64,000 nt of DNA, from positions 14,067,417 to 14,131,416 of the forward strand of contig JANAVB010002199.1 of assembly GCA_029216955.1 (NCBI GenBank), in the 5' to 3' direction. This stretch comes from Iris pallida. Lineage: Eukaryota; Streptophyta; Magnoliopsida; Asparagales; Iridaceae. Shown one piece after another: positions 46,191 to 54,300 of this stretch (position 1 is its first letter; each line of letters starts with the position of its first letter). Below the pieces are notes generated by a model that ran no database searches, had not been told where the DNA came from, and saw only the letters and a program-made list of their open reading frames with translations. Position numbers and translations under genes: made by a program.

Positions 46191-48938
46191 AATAAGAATT
46201 CTATTTTAGGCCTTAGGCCATACATATAGAATTAATATTTGAATTAATTTTGGATGGACTATGAGCCCTACATTATTTGGATCAATAATTTAAATTGGGC
46301 TTTTAGCCCTGCATCATTTTGTATAATAATTCAAATTGGGCTTTGAGCACTACATGTCAATTTACAAATTTTAATTAGTTATAAACTGGGCCTTGGCCCA
46401 ACAATTAATCAATTGGGTTTAAATCCAATAAAAATGTTAATTGGGCCTTGGGCCCTAAATCATAAATTGTTAATCATTGGACTTGAGCCCTACATTTTGA
46501 TTTTATAAATTGGGCATTGGCCCTACAAAAATAAATAATTGAGTTTAATCTCAATAGAAATATTTTTTGAATTATTTTAATTGGTCTTAGGCCCTATATT
46601 ACTTAATTGGGTTTGGGCCCTAAATAATAATTTGATTATATATTTGGATTTTTGAGCTTATATTATAATTAATAATTAGCCCTTAGCCTTAATATAATAT
46701 TGGAACTTTTAAAAATTCTAAATGTCATTCTTTGACTAAATATTATTATGAATAGCTATAAATATTTGGTTCCAAGATTATTTCTTATTCAATTCCTTTT
46801 AGCTAGATTGATCAATTCTTGATCATGACTAATCATATGTTTCCTACTCTTTGCAAACGCGGACTTCTATCTTGATATCGATCTTCGTACCAATCAGCGA
46901 TATTGGACTATCTTATATTTGGACATATCTTGGAATTATTACACAATGGATCTACAACGGAATTATTGGGACGCTATGATCTTCTACGGAATCATATTAT
47001 CTTTTGGACCAATTATGGATATTAGCTTTTGATATTTTTCGTGTCGACACGTTCGTGTCGTTCACGTCAACAACCACCAACCAAGGTAAGTACTCTACAC
47101 TTATGTTGTTCATTTCTAGATATTTGTTATAGTTAGCATAACATGATTTTGTGACACAATTAGCTTACACCTAGTACTCTATGATCATGATTCATGACTT
47201 GTGATTTTGTGACTATTCTGTGCCGTGACTTAATTTCGTGAGTACTAGTTGGACGGGAGAAATACCCTAGTAAACATGTGGGCTACCCAGAACTATCTTA
47301 TGGTCTAACGTGCCTAATACCAGGCGAACATCATACGTGCGTCGTGCAGTATCTTACCCCCTAGCCGTCCACATGTAGAAAACGGTATTAAATTCATTAT
47401 ATCATGCCATGTTTAGCCATTTACTTGCCATTTATTAGCTATTTACTTGGCATTATCTCATAATTACTTGTCATTATTTCCTATTTACTTGTCATATTTC
47501 TATATTCTTCCATGTCTTATTTTCATGATCATCACATATATTCATAGTGGTTATTTGTTATGGCTAAATATGTGTAAGTTGTACTTGCTTCAATCATGAC
47601 TAGATCCGTTGTCAAATTATGCGACGACGAGGATTTGTATCCTACTTTCTATGGACCACCAGACGAGGCCGTATGAGACTTTGTTATAGACACCACTATA
47701 GACACCGAGGCTATCCCGAAAGGGGTATGACTATCTTAGTTTATTTCTTAGTACTTTACATTTTCTAGTTTGATTTTCGTTAGTTGTTACCGGATTTGTT
47801 TTCGAAAAACTCTTCCAAGTTTTGTAATAAATTTGTGGATCAAACTCTTGGATTCCTCTATTACCCATGGATGTTTGCTTATAAATATTTGGTTATCTCT
47901 TTATGCCATCTTTCTTTAGTTCTGTGATTGAATAGAATTGCTAAACTTACAAACAGTGCGATACCGTCGATACTGCGGTATAGGCTGGACGTGCATCACG
48001 AACTCGTACTCGGTTATCCGGAAGCGGGTCGTGATATCACGCCTCTACTATTCTAAACGATCACAGAGTCATCCCTCCACGACTCTAAACCATCAAAAAT
48101 CTCGCTCTCCTCCTTCTCTTGTCCAATACACATTATTTGCATGTGCAAGCAACAAGTGTAGGAGAGGGACAGGGAAGAAGAAGAGAGGTGGAGGAAGGGG
48201 TAAAGTTGTCAAAATAAATATGTTCCATTTAACTTAATATTCTCGTTTTAACTGAATTAAGTTAAACTGGAGGGACTCGTAACAAAATTTTGAGGGACTT
48301 TTTTTTAGCAAATAACAATATTTTACAGGACTTATGTGCAGATAAGGTAAATTTAAGGGACTTATATGCAAAAAACCTGGGTAGGTTATTGCTCCCGATT
48401 TAATAACATCCTTGAGGGTTTGAATCCAGGATTTGAATTGTACGTGAACTTGATCAATGGATAAGAATGAATGTTAAAACTAAAGAAAAATCTGGGTGTT
48501 CCAATTATTTGGAAGATAAATAGACTGTGGCATCCCATCATGTCTTCAAATGCGCTGAGAACTAAATATTGTTAGCATGAACCAGTCCAGCCAACTAACC
48601 GTAATTGAGAAAGCTCTGCAAAAAATCTAATTTTAAGTTCTGTTTTACTAAATAAATAGTGATTAAGAGGTAATTCTCACACGATATCCAGCAGTTTGCT
48701 TGACGCGGGAAAGAGGATGGGGAAATTGACTGGTTGGCCTGCCAAAACATATTGACACATGATGAATAATGGAACCATAATTTAAATATCTAGCAAAAAA
48801 CTTTAGTATTTCTAGATGATATTTAATATTTTACATGAGTCAAGATAACAAACTTTAGTATGAATAATACTCACGTCCAAGGCATTGTGAAAAATATGTG
48901 GATTGGTATTTTCAGCGCCTCTGCCACATGCGTATGTC
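22097..48938 (-). CDS. UGT80A: Sterol 3-beta-glucosyltransferase (UGT80A type), nine 3' exons
   Basis: It transfers glucose from UDP-glucose to the 3-beta-hydroxyl of sterols at membranes. Exons, 5' to 3': 48938-48875, 48738-48681, 36542-36365, 35586-35456, 31204-31102, 31009-30933, 23305-23258, 23169-23020, 22285-22097; every junction keeps phase and uses GT-AG. Visible family blocks: GHTHVAEALKIPIHIFF and FPHPLSRVKQTAGYR; LSYQIVDS...HGYIWSPHLVPKPK; WGPKIDVVGFCFLD; GQRGIINKGWGGLGN; the nucleotide-sugar-binding HHGGAGTTAAGLKAA; PFFGDQPFWGDRVH; and a C-terminus ending Cys-Leu-Gly-Cys-Ser. The exons give about 330 residues of a family near 600 long. The N-terminal exons were not found and may lie beyond 64000. 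Introns are greatly enlarged by transposons, but no visible exon is broken. Confidence 0.93.
22745..22920 (+). pseudogene. LINE 3'-end fragment
   Basis: The plus strand reads Thr-Arg-Gly-Arg-Pro-Arg-Arg-Thr-Trp-Phe-Glu, then Ile-Glu-Asp-Met-Ala-Leu-Asn-Lys-Ala-Glu-Trp. This resembles the C-terminal tail of plant non-LTR polyproteins (RGRPxxTW...DMAxDRxxW). It is broken by a stop and lies in the last UGT80 intron. A related fragment lies at 31700-32340. Confidence 0.5.
23710..26098 (+). mobile_element. Internally deleted Ty1/copia element (2.4 kb) in a UGT80 intron
   Basis: The 5' LTR is 23710-23831 and the 3' LTR 25977-26098, each 122 bp with TGTTGAG...TTCTACA ends. They differ by one base that I can see. 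CATGT flanks both sides (23705-23709, 26099-26103). The primer site TGGTATCAGAGCC directly follows the 5' LTR, and a purine tract (GAGGGGGAG) precedes the 3' LTR. Gag, protease and integrase are missing; only RT and RNase H remain. A poly-C run lies at 23897-23928. It lies opposite to the host gene's transcription. Confidence 0.9.
24126..26023 (+). pseudogene. Copia RT and RNase H remnant, frameshifted
   Basis: The first part (24126-25129) starts with a Pro/Ser-rich linker, then the RT domain with KARLVAKGFTQ, DYDETFAPV, LDVKNAFLHGD, KSLYGLKQSPRAW and the catalytic YVDDIV. A one-base loss near 25120 ends this frame. The second part (25139 on) holds the RT C-terminus and RNase H (ADWASC, STAEAEYRA). 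Its frame has no stop before the 3' LTR and terminates inside it at 26021. It may be copied in trans but cannot make a full polyprotein. Confidence 0.85.
26104..27700. other. UGT80 intron sequence, LTR-like but unassigned
   Basis: A TATATAAAGG box (26514-26523) followed by a T-rich leader at 26570-26650 looks like a retrotransposon LTR promoter, but neither termini nor a partner copy were found. The sequence 26740-26870 looks like a separate repeat. No protein-coding content was recognised. Confidence 0.3.
27700..28145 (+). mobile_element. Old copia LTR fragment related to the 58311 element
   Basis: AGTAGTGGAGCC...GGAATGGACTCCGATTGTCC at 27951-27990, the strings before it (TTCTTTATTTCAG) and after it (GCATTTGC near 28050) parallel the 3' third of the 791-bp LTR at 58311-59101. 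It ends CCCAACA at 28145. The start could not be placed; it is probably a solo LTR or fragment of the same broad family. Confidence 0.5.
28344..30154 (-). mobile_element. Solo Ty3/gypsy LTR (1.81 kb) with 5-bp target duplication
   Basis: GCCCC occurs directly outside both ends (28339-28343, 30155-30159). On the minus strand it ends CGGGGTGTGACA, and its last 120 bp match the end of the plus-strand LTR at 14556-16627 (shared TTGCCTTG, CGAGTGCAA, AGCGAGGACGA). The minus-strand start TTTAGTGCCCCGCT is a decayed form of TGTAATGTCCCGCT. There is no primer site or coding region beside it, so it is a recombined solo LTR inside a UGT80 intron. Confidence 0.75.
30160..30932. other. AT-rich intron sequence with a transposon-like end
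   Basis: The AT-rich stretch 30200-30660 ends CCTGGATCCGCCACTG (about 30673-30688). This resembles the CTGGATCCGCC terminus of the hAT MITE at 20818-20994, so it may be a related element's right end. I could not place the left end or a target duplication. Confidence 0.35.
31700..32340 (+). pseudogene. Decayed LINE C-terminal fragment
   Basis: In shifting plus-strand frames it shows Phe-Ser-Tyr-Leu-Gly-Ser-Ile-Ile-Gln (about 31890), Leu-Lys-Leu-Lys-Asp-Lys-Leu-Cys-Arg-Thr-Thr-Ile-Arg-Pro-Thr-Met (about 31990-32035), Glu-Met-Arg-Met-Leu-Arg and Lys-Trp-Phe-Gly-His-Val (about 32150). This is the characteristic tail of plant non-LTR polyproteins. It has several stops and frameshifts. It lies in the UGT80 intron between the 35456 and 31204 exons. 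Confidence 0.6.
32345..33380. other. UGT80 intron sequence with LTR-like promoter
   Basis: GATATAAAAG at 33214-33223 followed by a T/C-rich leader resembles an LTR promoter on the plus strand. TGTGCAGTTGACTG and CAGTCAACTGCACA repeats around 32940-32990 form short inverted repeats. No coding content was recognised. Confidence 0.3.
33390..33660 (-). pseudogene. Copia RNase H C-terminal fragment with LTR start
   Basis: On the minus strand a frame reads Gln-Leu-Thr-Asp-Val-Ile-x-Lys-Gly-Leu-Ser-Lys-Pro-Gln-Phe, the end of copia pol (LADIxTKGL). It then runs into a tract ending GGGAG and TGTTGGAATGAAG, the expected polypurine tract plus LTR start. Upstream pol is missing. It is an old fragment in a UGT80 intron. 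Confidence 0.55.
34340..34940. mobile_element. TATCGG-type inverted-repeat element(s)
   Basis: The copy at about 34502-34935 lies in minus orientation. Its ends (GTTCGCAATATCGGCCGATAC and, at the other end, CCGATATTGTGAACC) pair as inverted repeats rich in TATCGG/CCGATA. Its interior matches the element at 43699-44988 read on the other strand, including AATAATTATTAATAA and TTTTACATGCTTT. A partial plus-strand copy precedes it at 34347-34490. It is non-coding, and the superfamily is not known to me. Confidence 0.65.
35700..36029. mobile_element. hAT-type MITE, 330 bp, with 8-bp target duplication
   Basis: Both ends carry CAGGGCCGGCCCTG, itself nearly palindromic. ACCAAAAT occurs at 35692-35699 and 36030-36037, an exact 8-bp duplication. 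Inside are a TA tract (about 35780-35808) and a tRNA-like stretch. It lies in the UGT80 intron between the 36542 and 35586 exons. Confidence 0.85.
35873..35935 (+). other. tRNA-like sequence (A and B box) inside the MITE
   Basis: GTGGTGTAGTGGTTAGTA (from 35873) resembles a tRNA 5' arm with A box. Thirty bases on, GGTTCAATTC (35918-35927) resembles the B box and T arm (GGTTCGANTC). Spacing suits a tRNA or tRNA-derived SINE head. The acceptor stem does not pair well, so this is a decayed tRNA or internal polymerase III promoter rather than a working tRNA. Confidence 0.5.
36808..40334 (-). pseudogene. LINE ORF2: endonuclease, reverse transcriptase, zf-RVT
   Basis: It starts Met-Ala-Ile-Ile-Ala-Trp-Asn-Val-Arg, the opening of an AP-type endonuclease. 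One in-frame TAG at 39786-39788 splits that domain, and SDHSSV marks its end. RT motifs follow: LVPKKEG, DFRSIACCNYLYKI, KLDLRKAYD, LRQGDPLSPYLF and the catalytic YADDLL (about 38290). A TGA at 37872-37874 and a frameshift in the G run near 37850 break the next part. The zf-RVT tail (37698-36808) has Lys-Cys-Val-Leu-Cys-Cys, His-Ile-Phe-Phe-Glu-Cys and Trp-Arg-Glu-Arg-Asn-Arg-Arg. Confidence 0.85.
40334..41967 (-). pseudogene. LINE ORF1: DUF4283-like RNA-binding protein with zinc knuckle, frameshifted
   Basis: The N-terminal part (41967 to about 40980) is Gly/Pro-rich, then carries a DUF4283-like segment (Trp-Ala-Glu-Ile-Cys-Lys-Pro and Gly-Asn-Lys-Pro-Phe). Near a C-rich run at about 40985 the frame shifts. 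The continuation (40975-40334) contains the zinc knuckle region Pro-Thr-Cys-Ser-Arg-Cys-x-Cys-Phe-Gly and an acidic tail. In plant LINEs such proteins bind the element RNA. Its TAA stop overlaps the ORF2 ATG (TAATG, 40336-40332). Confidence 0.72.
42110..42430. mobile_element. TRIM-like short element with two direct repeats
   Basis: GGCTAGCTTTTAGGATGAG (about 42116) and GGCTAGCTTTTAGGACGAG (about 42378), each followed by TCCCAAGGTT, are direct repeats about 260 bp apart. After the first comes TGGTATCATGGCC, close to the tRNA-Met primer site TGGTATCAGAGCC. CTTTAGTCCCACATCGG occurs at about 42310, a motif also in the copia LTRs of this window. There is no coding capacity. It is consistent with a terminal-repeat retrotransposon in miniature, though termini were not fixed. 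Confidence 0.5.
42870..43355. repeat. Third copy of the AGGCGC repeat
   Basis: It shares GTGCACTCGAGAC, GATCCATATCG, the AATAAATAAATAAATTAGTAATGTA tract type and ACCAAATGAACTAGCAGAG with the copies at 2735-3260. It ends with GTGCCTTTGACTACCATGG, matching the end of the first block near 3608. It lies inside the nest bounded by the inverted repeats above. Confidence 0.65.
43699..44990. mobile_element. TATCGG-type inverted-repeat element, interrupted
   Basis: The left end AAGGTTCACAGTATCGG pairs with the right end, reverse strand ATGGTTTAAAGTATCGG. Interior stretches match the element at 34502-34935 in opposite orientation. An 800-bp insertion (43745-44544) splits it near its left end. Without that insertion it is about 490 bp and non-coding. 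Confidence 0.7.
43745..44544. mobile_element. Non-autonomous hAT-like element, 800 bp, with 8-bp target duplication
   Basis: The ends CTATGTTGTCATGGG and, reverse strand, CTATGTTGTATTGGG form the inverted repeat. Subterminal CGCCTAGGCG repeats (43762-43880, 44480-44530) mirror each other. CCTATGAG flanks both sides (43737-43744, 44545-44552). The related copy near 34890 carries CCTATGAG once, with no insertion, confirming the boundaries. The interior (43980-44440) is T-rich and low in complexity, with no transposase. Confidence 0.85.
45145..48040 (+). mobile_element. Probable long LTR or LARD-like retrotransposon fragment
   Basis: It starts near TGTTGGTCATAC. It has a C-rich low-complexity part (45350-45880), a TA tract (46147-46188), a degenerate array built on AATTGGGCCTTGGCCCTA (46060-46660), and ends near CGGGTCGTGATATCA (48025-48040), a form close to gypsy LTR ends. 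No primer site, coding domain or target duplication was found. The Pro/His-rich frame at 45306-45872 looks like a by-product of C-rich sequence. Confidence 0.35.
46144..46190. repeat. (TA)n microsatellite
   Basis: About 22 TA units within the LTR-like region. Confidence 0.9.
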
Positions 48939-49274
48939 CTGAACAAGCATTCATCCAGGTCAGGACTTGGAGTCGAGACTTCCAATGTGCATGAAGTACA
49001 TATCTACTACTAATCCAATGAATTCAAGAAAAGTGATAATATCAAAACCAGCAAAGCTTCCCTTCATCGATCCAAAAACCAAACTGCGGGTCATATTAGT
49101 GGTGGGTCCAATTATTTTAATGCATCATGTAAATGACTGCACAATGTTGAGACTTGAAGTTATTTTATTGTGAATGGAATAACAACATATATATAGGAGA
49201 GGCTAGCCTCCTCTCCTATCATTCTAGCCAATGTGGGACTAAAGCCCAATAACACTATATATATCAACACTCCC

Positions 49275-51093
49275 TCAAGGTGGGCGAAAGATATTCACTA
49301 AGCCCATCTTGTCACATCCTCTCATCATGTTGATAGAACTAAGCCCCTTTGTCAGTCCGTCTGCTACCTGATCTTTGGTTGGAACATAGCCCAGCTCTAG
49401 TTCTCCTTTATCCAGTTTTTCTTTGATGAAGAATCTGTCAATCTCAATATGTTTGGTCCTGTCATGCTGCACTGGATTGTTGGCAATATTAATAGCTGAC
49501 TGGTTGTCACACCATAGCTTCATCTTTGCTCCCTGGTCCAGCTTTAGCTCCGTCAGCATATTCTTCAACCACAACAGTTCTGTGACTCCCAAGGCCATAG
49601 CTCTATACTCTGCTTCAGCTGTTGATCTGGCCACTACTGACTGCTTCTTACTCCTCCAAGAGACCAAGTTGCCTCCTACAAATATGCAGTATCCCGATGT
49701 GGATCTCCTGTCGTCAGCACAGCTAGCCCAGTCAGAATCACAATAGCCCTCAATGCCTACATGATTATTTCTTCTGAAGATCAGTCCCTTCCCGGGGGCT
49801 CCCTTCAAGTACCTCAGAATCTGGTACACTGCGTCCATGTGACCCTTCCGGGGGTCATGCATGTAGCGGCTTACTACACTTACCGCAAAGCTGATATCAG
49901 GTCGAGTGTGGCTTAAGTAGATTAACTTGCCCACCAATCTCTGATATCTATCCCGGTCAACTGGTTCTCCAGCTTCAGCATCCAGTTTAAACTTCTGGTC
50001 TATCGGTGTCGTAGCTGGTTTACATCCCACCATCCCTGTTTCCGTAAGCAGGTCCAGTGCATACTTCCTTTGAGAAAGAACGATTCCCTCATTATCTCGA
50101 GCAATCTCAATCCCAAGGAAGTATCGAAGAGGGCCAAGATCTTTCACCTCGAACTCCTTGCCAAGTTTTACTTTGAGTTGGGCGATCTCCTGCTCATCAT
50201 TGCCTGTGATAATCATATCATCTACATATACTGCAAGCATGGTGATATGGCCTCCACTCCGTTTGAAGAAGACAGTGTGATCAGCATTGATCTGCTGATA
50301 TCCCATCCCTATCATTGCTCTCCTGAACCTGTCAAACCATGCCCGAGGAGACTGCTTCAGTCCATAGAGAGACTTCTTCAGTCTGCAGACCTTGCCTTCT
50401 GTCTGTTTTGTGCCGAATCCTGGTGGTATCTCCATGTACACCTCCTCTACTAGATCTCCATGAAGAAATGCATTCTTCACATCCAGTTGGTGTAGCTTCC
50501 ACCCTCCATTGGCTGCCAGGGAGATCAAGGTCCTGACAGTGCTCATCTTCGCCACTGGTGCAAAGGTCTCGTCATAGTCGATGCCGTACGTCTGACTGTA
50601 TCCTTTTGCCACCAGTCGAGCTTTATAGCGCTCAACCTGTCCATCTGGGTTCTGTTTCACAGTAAAAAACCCATTTACATCCAACTGCTCTTTTCCCTTC
50701 TGGCAGTCTCACCAGCTCCCAAGTGTGATTCTTCTCAAGAGCTTCCAACTCCTCGTGCATTGCCGCTTTCCACTTTGGATCGTTCTTGGCAACCTGCCAA
50801 TTGTTAGGTACAGTAATACTATCCAAAGATGCTATAAATGCTCCATGAGAAGAAGATATATGATCATAAGAAACAAACTTAGCAAGATCCCAACCATATC
50901 TGTCCGGAGGATTTCCCGCATTGCTGCGAGTAGTCCTTCGTGTAGGTAGTGGTATGGGAGACATCGGAGGAACGATATCACCTGAGGAGGGTGGTGGTGT
51001 AGATGAGGAGGGTGGTGGTGTAGATGAGGAGGATGGTGGTATAGGTGTCTCAGGAGTTGGGACAGGCGCAGGCAAGGGACTTGGCACTGACAC
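49275..51093 (-). pseudogene. Copia RT-RNase H in two further frames
   Basis: The frame 51093-50632 holds the Pro/Ser-rich linker and RT start (HTWELVRLPEGKRAVGCKWVF). A second shift near 50680 leads into 50684-49275, with KARLVAKGYSQ, DYDETFAPV, LDVKNAFLHGD, catalytic YVDDMI, and RNase H (SDWASC, STAEAEYRA, HIEIDRFFIKEKL). The two frameshifts separate this from gag-integrase despite identical LTRs, so either mutation or consensus error is possible. Confidence 0.85.
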
Positions 51094-51140
51094 TGTAGGT
51101 ACTGGTCCTGTAGTCTGCTTGTTGTTTCTCCTGTTGTAGG

Positions 51141-53831
51141 TCAGAACTCCCCCTGAGCCGTAGGTGTAACACTTCTCGTCTCCTTCCTCTGTTCCGCTTC
51201 ACCTTCATGTTCCTCCTCAACCGTGTCTCTATGCCAAACTTCTAAATCGGTTACCACCAGATTCTCCAAGTTCTCTATCTCCCCCTCTCGCCTTATACTT
51301 GTAGTATGAGGCGTGTTATACGAAGTTCCATCCTGGCGGTAATATGGCTCATGCTCCCGGAAGTGGACGTCCATACTAACAAATTTCTTCTTCTCTACTG
51401 GACTCCAGCATACATACCCCTTCTGAGTTGCTGAGTAGCCCACGAAGATGCACTTGACTGCTCTAGGGTCAAGTTTTCCAACGAATGGTCTGTTGTCCTT
51501 CACAAAACACACACATCCAAACACCTTTAGTGGAAGTATTCCACTATTATTACCTTGTAATACTTCACATGGAGACTTCCATCCCAGGACTTTTGAAGGC
51601 ATCCTGTTTATAAGTTGAGCTGCTGTCAACACCGCATATCCCCATAGGTGTTGTGGGACATTCATGTCGATCATCATACTTCTTGCGGTCTCCAGAAGAT
51701 GTCGGTTCTTCCTTTCTGCTACTCCATTTTGTGCTGGTGTATATGCACAAGAGGTCTGATGCTGTATTCCATGTGCTGACAAGTACTCTGCAAGTGTCCT
51801 ATTGGTATACTCCGTCCCATTGTCAGATCTCAGTATCTTCACCACTGCATTATACTGAGTCTGGACATATTTATGAAAGTCCCGAAAACAAGCAAATACA
51901 TCACTTTTGTTCTTCATCAAATACAGCCAGGTGACACGAGATGCACAATCGATAAACGAAACAAAATACTTATACCCATTCATAGTGTTAGTAGCACATG
52001 GGCCCCAAACATCAGAATGAACTACCTCAAAGACTGAAGAACTCTTATGACCATTTCCAACATATGAACTCCTAGTAAGTTTTCCTAACTCACATGCATC
52101 ACATACTAATTTTCTTTTATTTGATTTTGCATACATATCTGGATACAACTTATTTAGAGTATCAAAGGAAGAATGCCCCATCCTCCTATGATGAAGTATC
52201 AAAGTGTCTTCAGTCCTCTGCTGCAGCTCCTCCATTCCAGCCTTCTCTGCCATAGACACCAATGCTGAGTCCAGTCCGTCTTGATCTAGGTACCACAGTC
52301 CATCATGCCAAGTGCCAGTCCCAAGTCTTCGTCCCGTCCCTTTCTCCTGGAAGATCACCTTAGGAATATCAAAAGAAACAATGCATTTTAGTTGGAAAAT
52401 TATAGAACTAATAGACAAGAGACTGACTGGGAAGGATGGAGCATGCAAAACATTGGATAACCTTACTGAACCCGTACAATTAACAGTACCCTTACCGACC
52501 ACTGGTTGGAAAGTACCATCCGCAGTCTGAATGGTGTCTGTCGATGCTAGGTGAGTGTACGAGGAAAACTTACTAGCATTTCCGGTCACATGCCGAGATG
52601 CTCCTGAGTCGATAATCCAGTCTGACATTTTAAGGGAAGACATAGATGCAAGAGCGTGAGACTCGTCAGTACCTTCTGATGGATGGGCATACATAGCGGC
52701 GTTACCTCTGAAGAATGGAGTGGATGCCTCCTCTGCTCCACTTCTCCTGTCTCCTTCGATTGACGCTTTTTGCTTTCTCTCCAGCAGGTCCAGTAGCGCC
52801 TGATCCTCCTCAGTAAAGGCGCCGCCAGCTCCTCCATTCCCATCTGCCACCAGCAGGTTTGCCCGATAGCCTCCTCGACCACCTCGTCGGCCTCCTCGAC
52901 CACGTCCACGTCCAGCATATCCTCGTCCACGTCCACCACCTGAGTCTCCCTCCTTAGGTGGTTTGGTACAAGCATATCGATGGTGGCCCATCTCCCCACA
53001 GTTGTAGCACTGCCGATTCTGTTGCCAGAGCTCTCCCTTGGATCCTGTATCCCCCGAACCGGTAGCTGCTAGTGCTGACTTCACTTCGGGTAAAGCACCT
53101 GTCGATGATGCGCCTGTCCCTGTCTGTAATCTGATCCGCGTCTCCTCCTGAATCATGGCTGAGATAGCCTCCTCGAGACTAGGGATCTCTGGCTGGGCGA
53201 GGAGTAAGGCTGTCCTCTGTGTGAATGCTGCAGTCAGTCCCTTAAGGAATTTCATCGTCCTCTCCTGCAGACACACCTGTCTCTCCTTGCACTTTGGGTC
53301 CCCGCAGCTTGCCCGTTTGGAATGGTGATCATAATCCAGCCAGAGACGTTCCAACTCCGTAGCGTACTCCTGCACCGTCTTCTCGCCTTGTACGGTGTCG
53401 TCGATCTCCCCTTTTATCTGGAAGATCCGTAGATTGTTACCTATGCCATCATAGGTTCTTCTCAATTTCTCCCATACGTCTTTCACCATCTCAATGCCAT
53501 CTACTGTGGAAGCAATAGACTGGACTAAGGAGTTGAGAAGCCAGATATAAATCACCATATGAGTGGATTTCCACTCGTCGCGTCCTGTCGAGCCCTCTTC
53601 CGGCTCTGTCTTCTCGCCTGTCAAGAATCCCTCCAGGTTCTTACCTGCAAGGGTTCTTCTCACCCGCCGTGACCAACTCAAATAGGTGGCTGGTCCATCC
53701 AACTTCAGATCGATGGAGGGTAGTTCCAACTTTGGCGGTGCTCGTGTCGTGCTTTCACCAGCCGACACCTTTATCAACTTCAGCAATGTCGCCACATCGT
53801 CAGCATCCAGCTTCTTGAGAATCTCCTCCAT
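51141..53831 (-). CDS. Copia gag-protease-integrase frame (896 residues)
   Basis: Gag (UBN2-like) occupies roughly residues 1-260. The zinc knuckle CYNCGEMGHHRYAC is near 275-290, followed by a Gly/Arg-rich stretch. The protease motif DSGASRH is near 408. The pre-integrase HHCC module includes HHRRMGH and CDACELGK. The integrase core starts with HSDVWGP near 607, then SDNGTEY. The frame ends before the RT, where the polyprotein continues one frame over (about 51150). Confidence 0.9.
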   Translation of the reverse strand: MEEILKKLDADDVATLLKLIKVSAGESTTRAPPKLELPSIDLKLDGPATYLSWSRRVRRTLAGKNLEGFLTGEKTEPEEGSTGRDEWKSTHMVIYIWLLNSLVQSIASTVDGIEMVKDVWEKLRRTYDGIGNNLRIFQIKGEIDDTVQGEKTVQEYATELERLWLDYDHHSKRASCGDPKCKERQVCLQERTMKFLKGLTAAFTQRTALLLAQPEIPSLEEAISAMIQEETRIRLQTGTGASSTGALPEVKSALAATGSGDTGSKGELWQQNRQCYNCGEMGHHRYACTKPPKEGDSGGGRGRGYAGRGRGRGGRRGGRGGYRANLLVADGNGGAGGAFTEEDQALLDLLERKQKASIEGDRRSGAEEASTPFFRGNAAMYAHPSEGTDESHALASMSSLKMSDWIIDSGASRHVTGNASKFSSYTHLASTDTIQTADGTFQPVVGKGTVNCTGSVRLSNVLHAPSFPVSLLSISSIIFQLKCIVSFDIPKVIFQEKGTGRRLGTGTWHDGLWYLDQDGLDSALVSMAEKAGMEELQQRTEDTLILHHRRMGHSSFDTLNKLYPDMYAKSNKRKLVCDACELGKLTRSSYVGNGHKSSSVFEVVHSDVWGPCATNTMNGYKYFVSFIDCASRVTWLYLMKNKSDVFACFRDFHKYVQTQYNAVVKILRSDNGTEYTNRTLAEYLSAHGIQHQTSCAYTPAQNGVAERKNRHLLETARSMMIDMNVPQHLWGYAVLTAAQLINRMPSKVLGWKSPCEVLQGNNSGILPLKVFGCVCFVKDNRPFVGKLDPRAVKCIFVGYSATQKGYVCWSPVEKKKFVSMDVHFREHEPYYRQDGTSYNTPHTTSIRREGEIENLENLVVTDLEVWHRDTVEEEHEGEAEQRKETRSVTPTAQGEF

Positions 53832-54099
53832 CGATGCTTCTTCTCGATCACTTCACACTTGCTCCACGACTCACGCTCGTCCTCGCCGTCCTCTCCTAAA
53901 TCCGAATATGTCTGATTTCATCGGATCTAGGGATTATAGGCATCTCCTTGAGATTGATCTCAAGAACGAGCGTGAATCTTGTACCCGCAATAGCGGTACA
54001 ATGAATCTTGCAGCCGCAAAAACGGTACAACAACTTTCAGGCTGACCTACAGCGTAGGTGCCCTAATTCAGGCTGACCTACAGCGTAGGTGCCCTAAAA

Positions 54100-54300
54100 G
54101 TGGTGTGCTCGGAGGCAACCACGGCAGCAGCAGCAGCAGTTGCAGCCGCAACAGCGGCACAGCAACGGCAGCAGCGCGGCAGCGGCGGCGGCGGCGCGGC
54201 AGCTGCAGCAGCAGCAGCAGCGGGGCGGCGCTGCAGCTGTGGTGGCAGCGGCAGCAGCTGCAGCGGCAGCGGGCGGCAGCGGCGGCGTGGAAGAAGGAAA
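54100..54300. repeat. GCA/GGC trinucleotide-rich tract
   Basis: Imperfect runs of GCAGCA, GGCGGC and CAGCAG occupy the leader of the 49145-54505 copia element, between the primer site and gag. Frames across it give only Ala, Ser, Gln or Gly runs. Confidence 0.8.

Larger units (their letters stand above)
42764..48377. repeat. Long inverted repeat pair enclosing a nest of insertions
   Basis: The left arm (42764-42860) reads GGTTTGTTTGCAAATAAGTCCC...ACATAAGTCCC...CTCCCTCAAA. The right arm (48243-48377), read on the reverse strand, gives TTTGCATATAAGTCCC, GCACATAAGTCC and GTCCCTCAAAATTTTG in the same order. The arms are therefore the ends of one terminal-inverted-repeat element whose inside was filled by later insertions. 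Confidence 0.6.
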
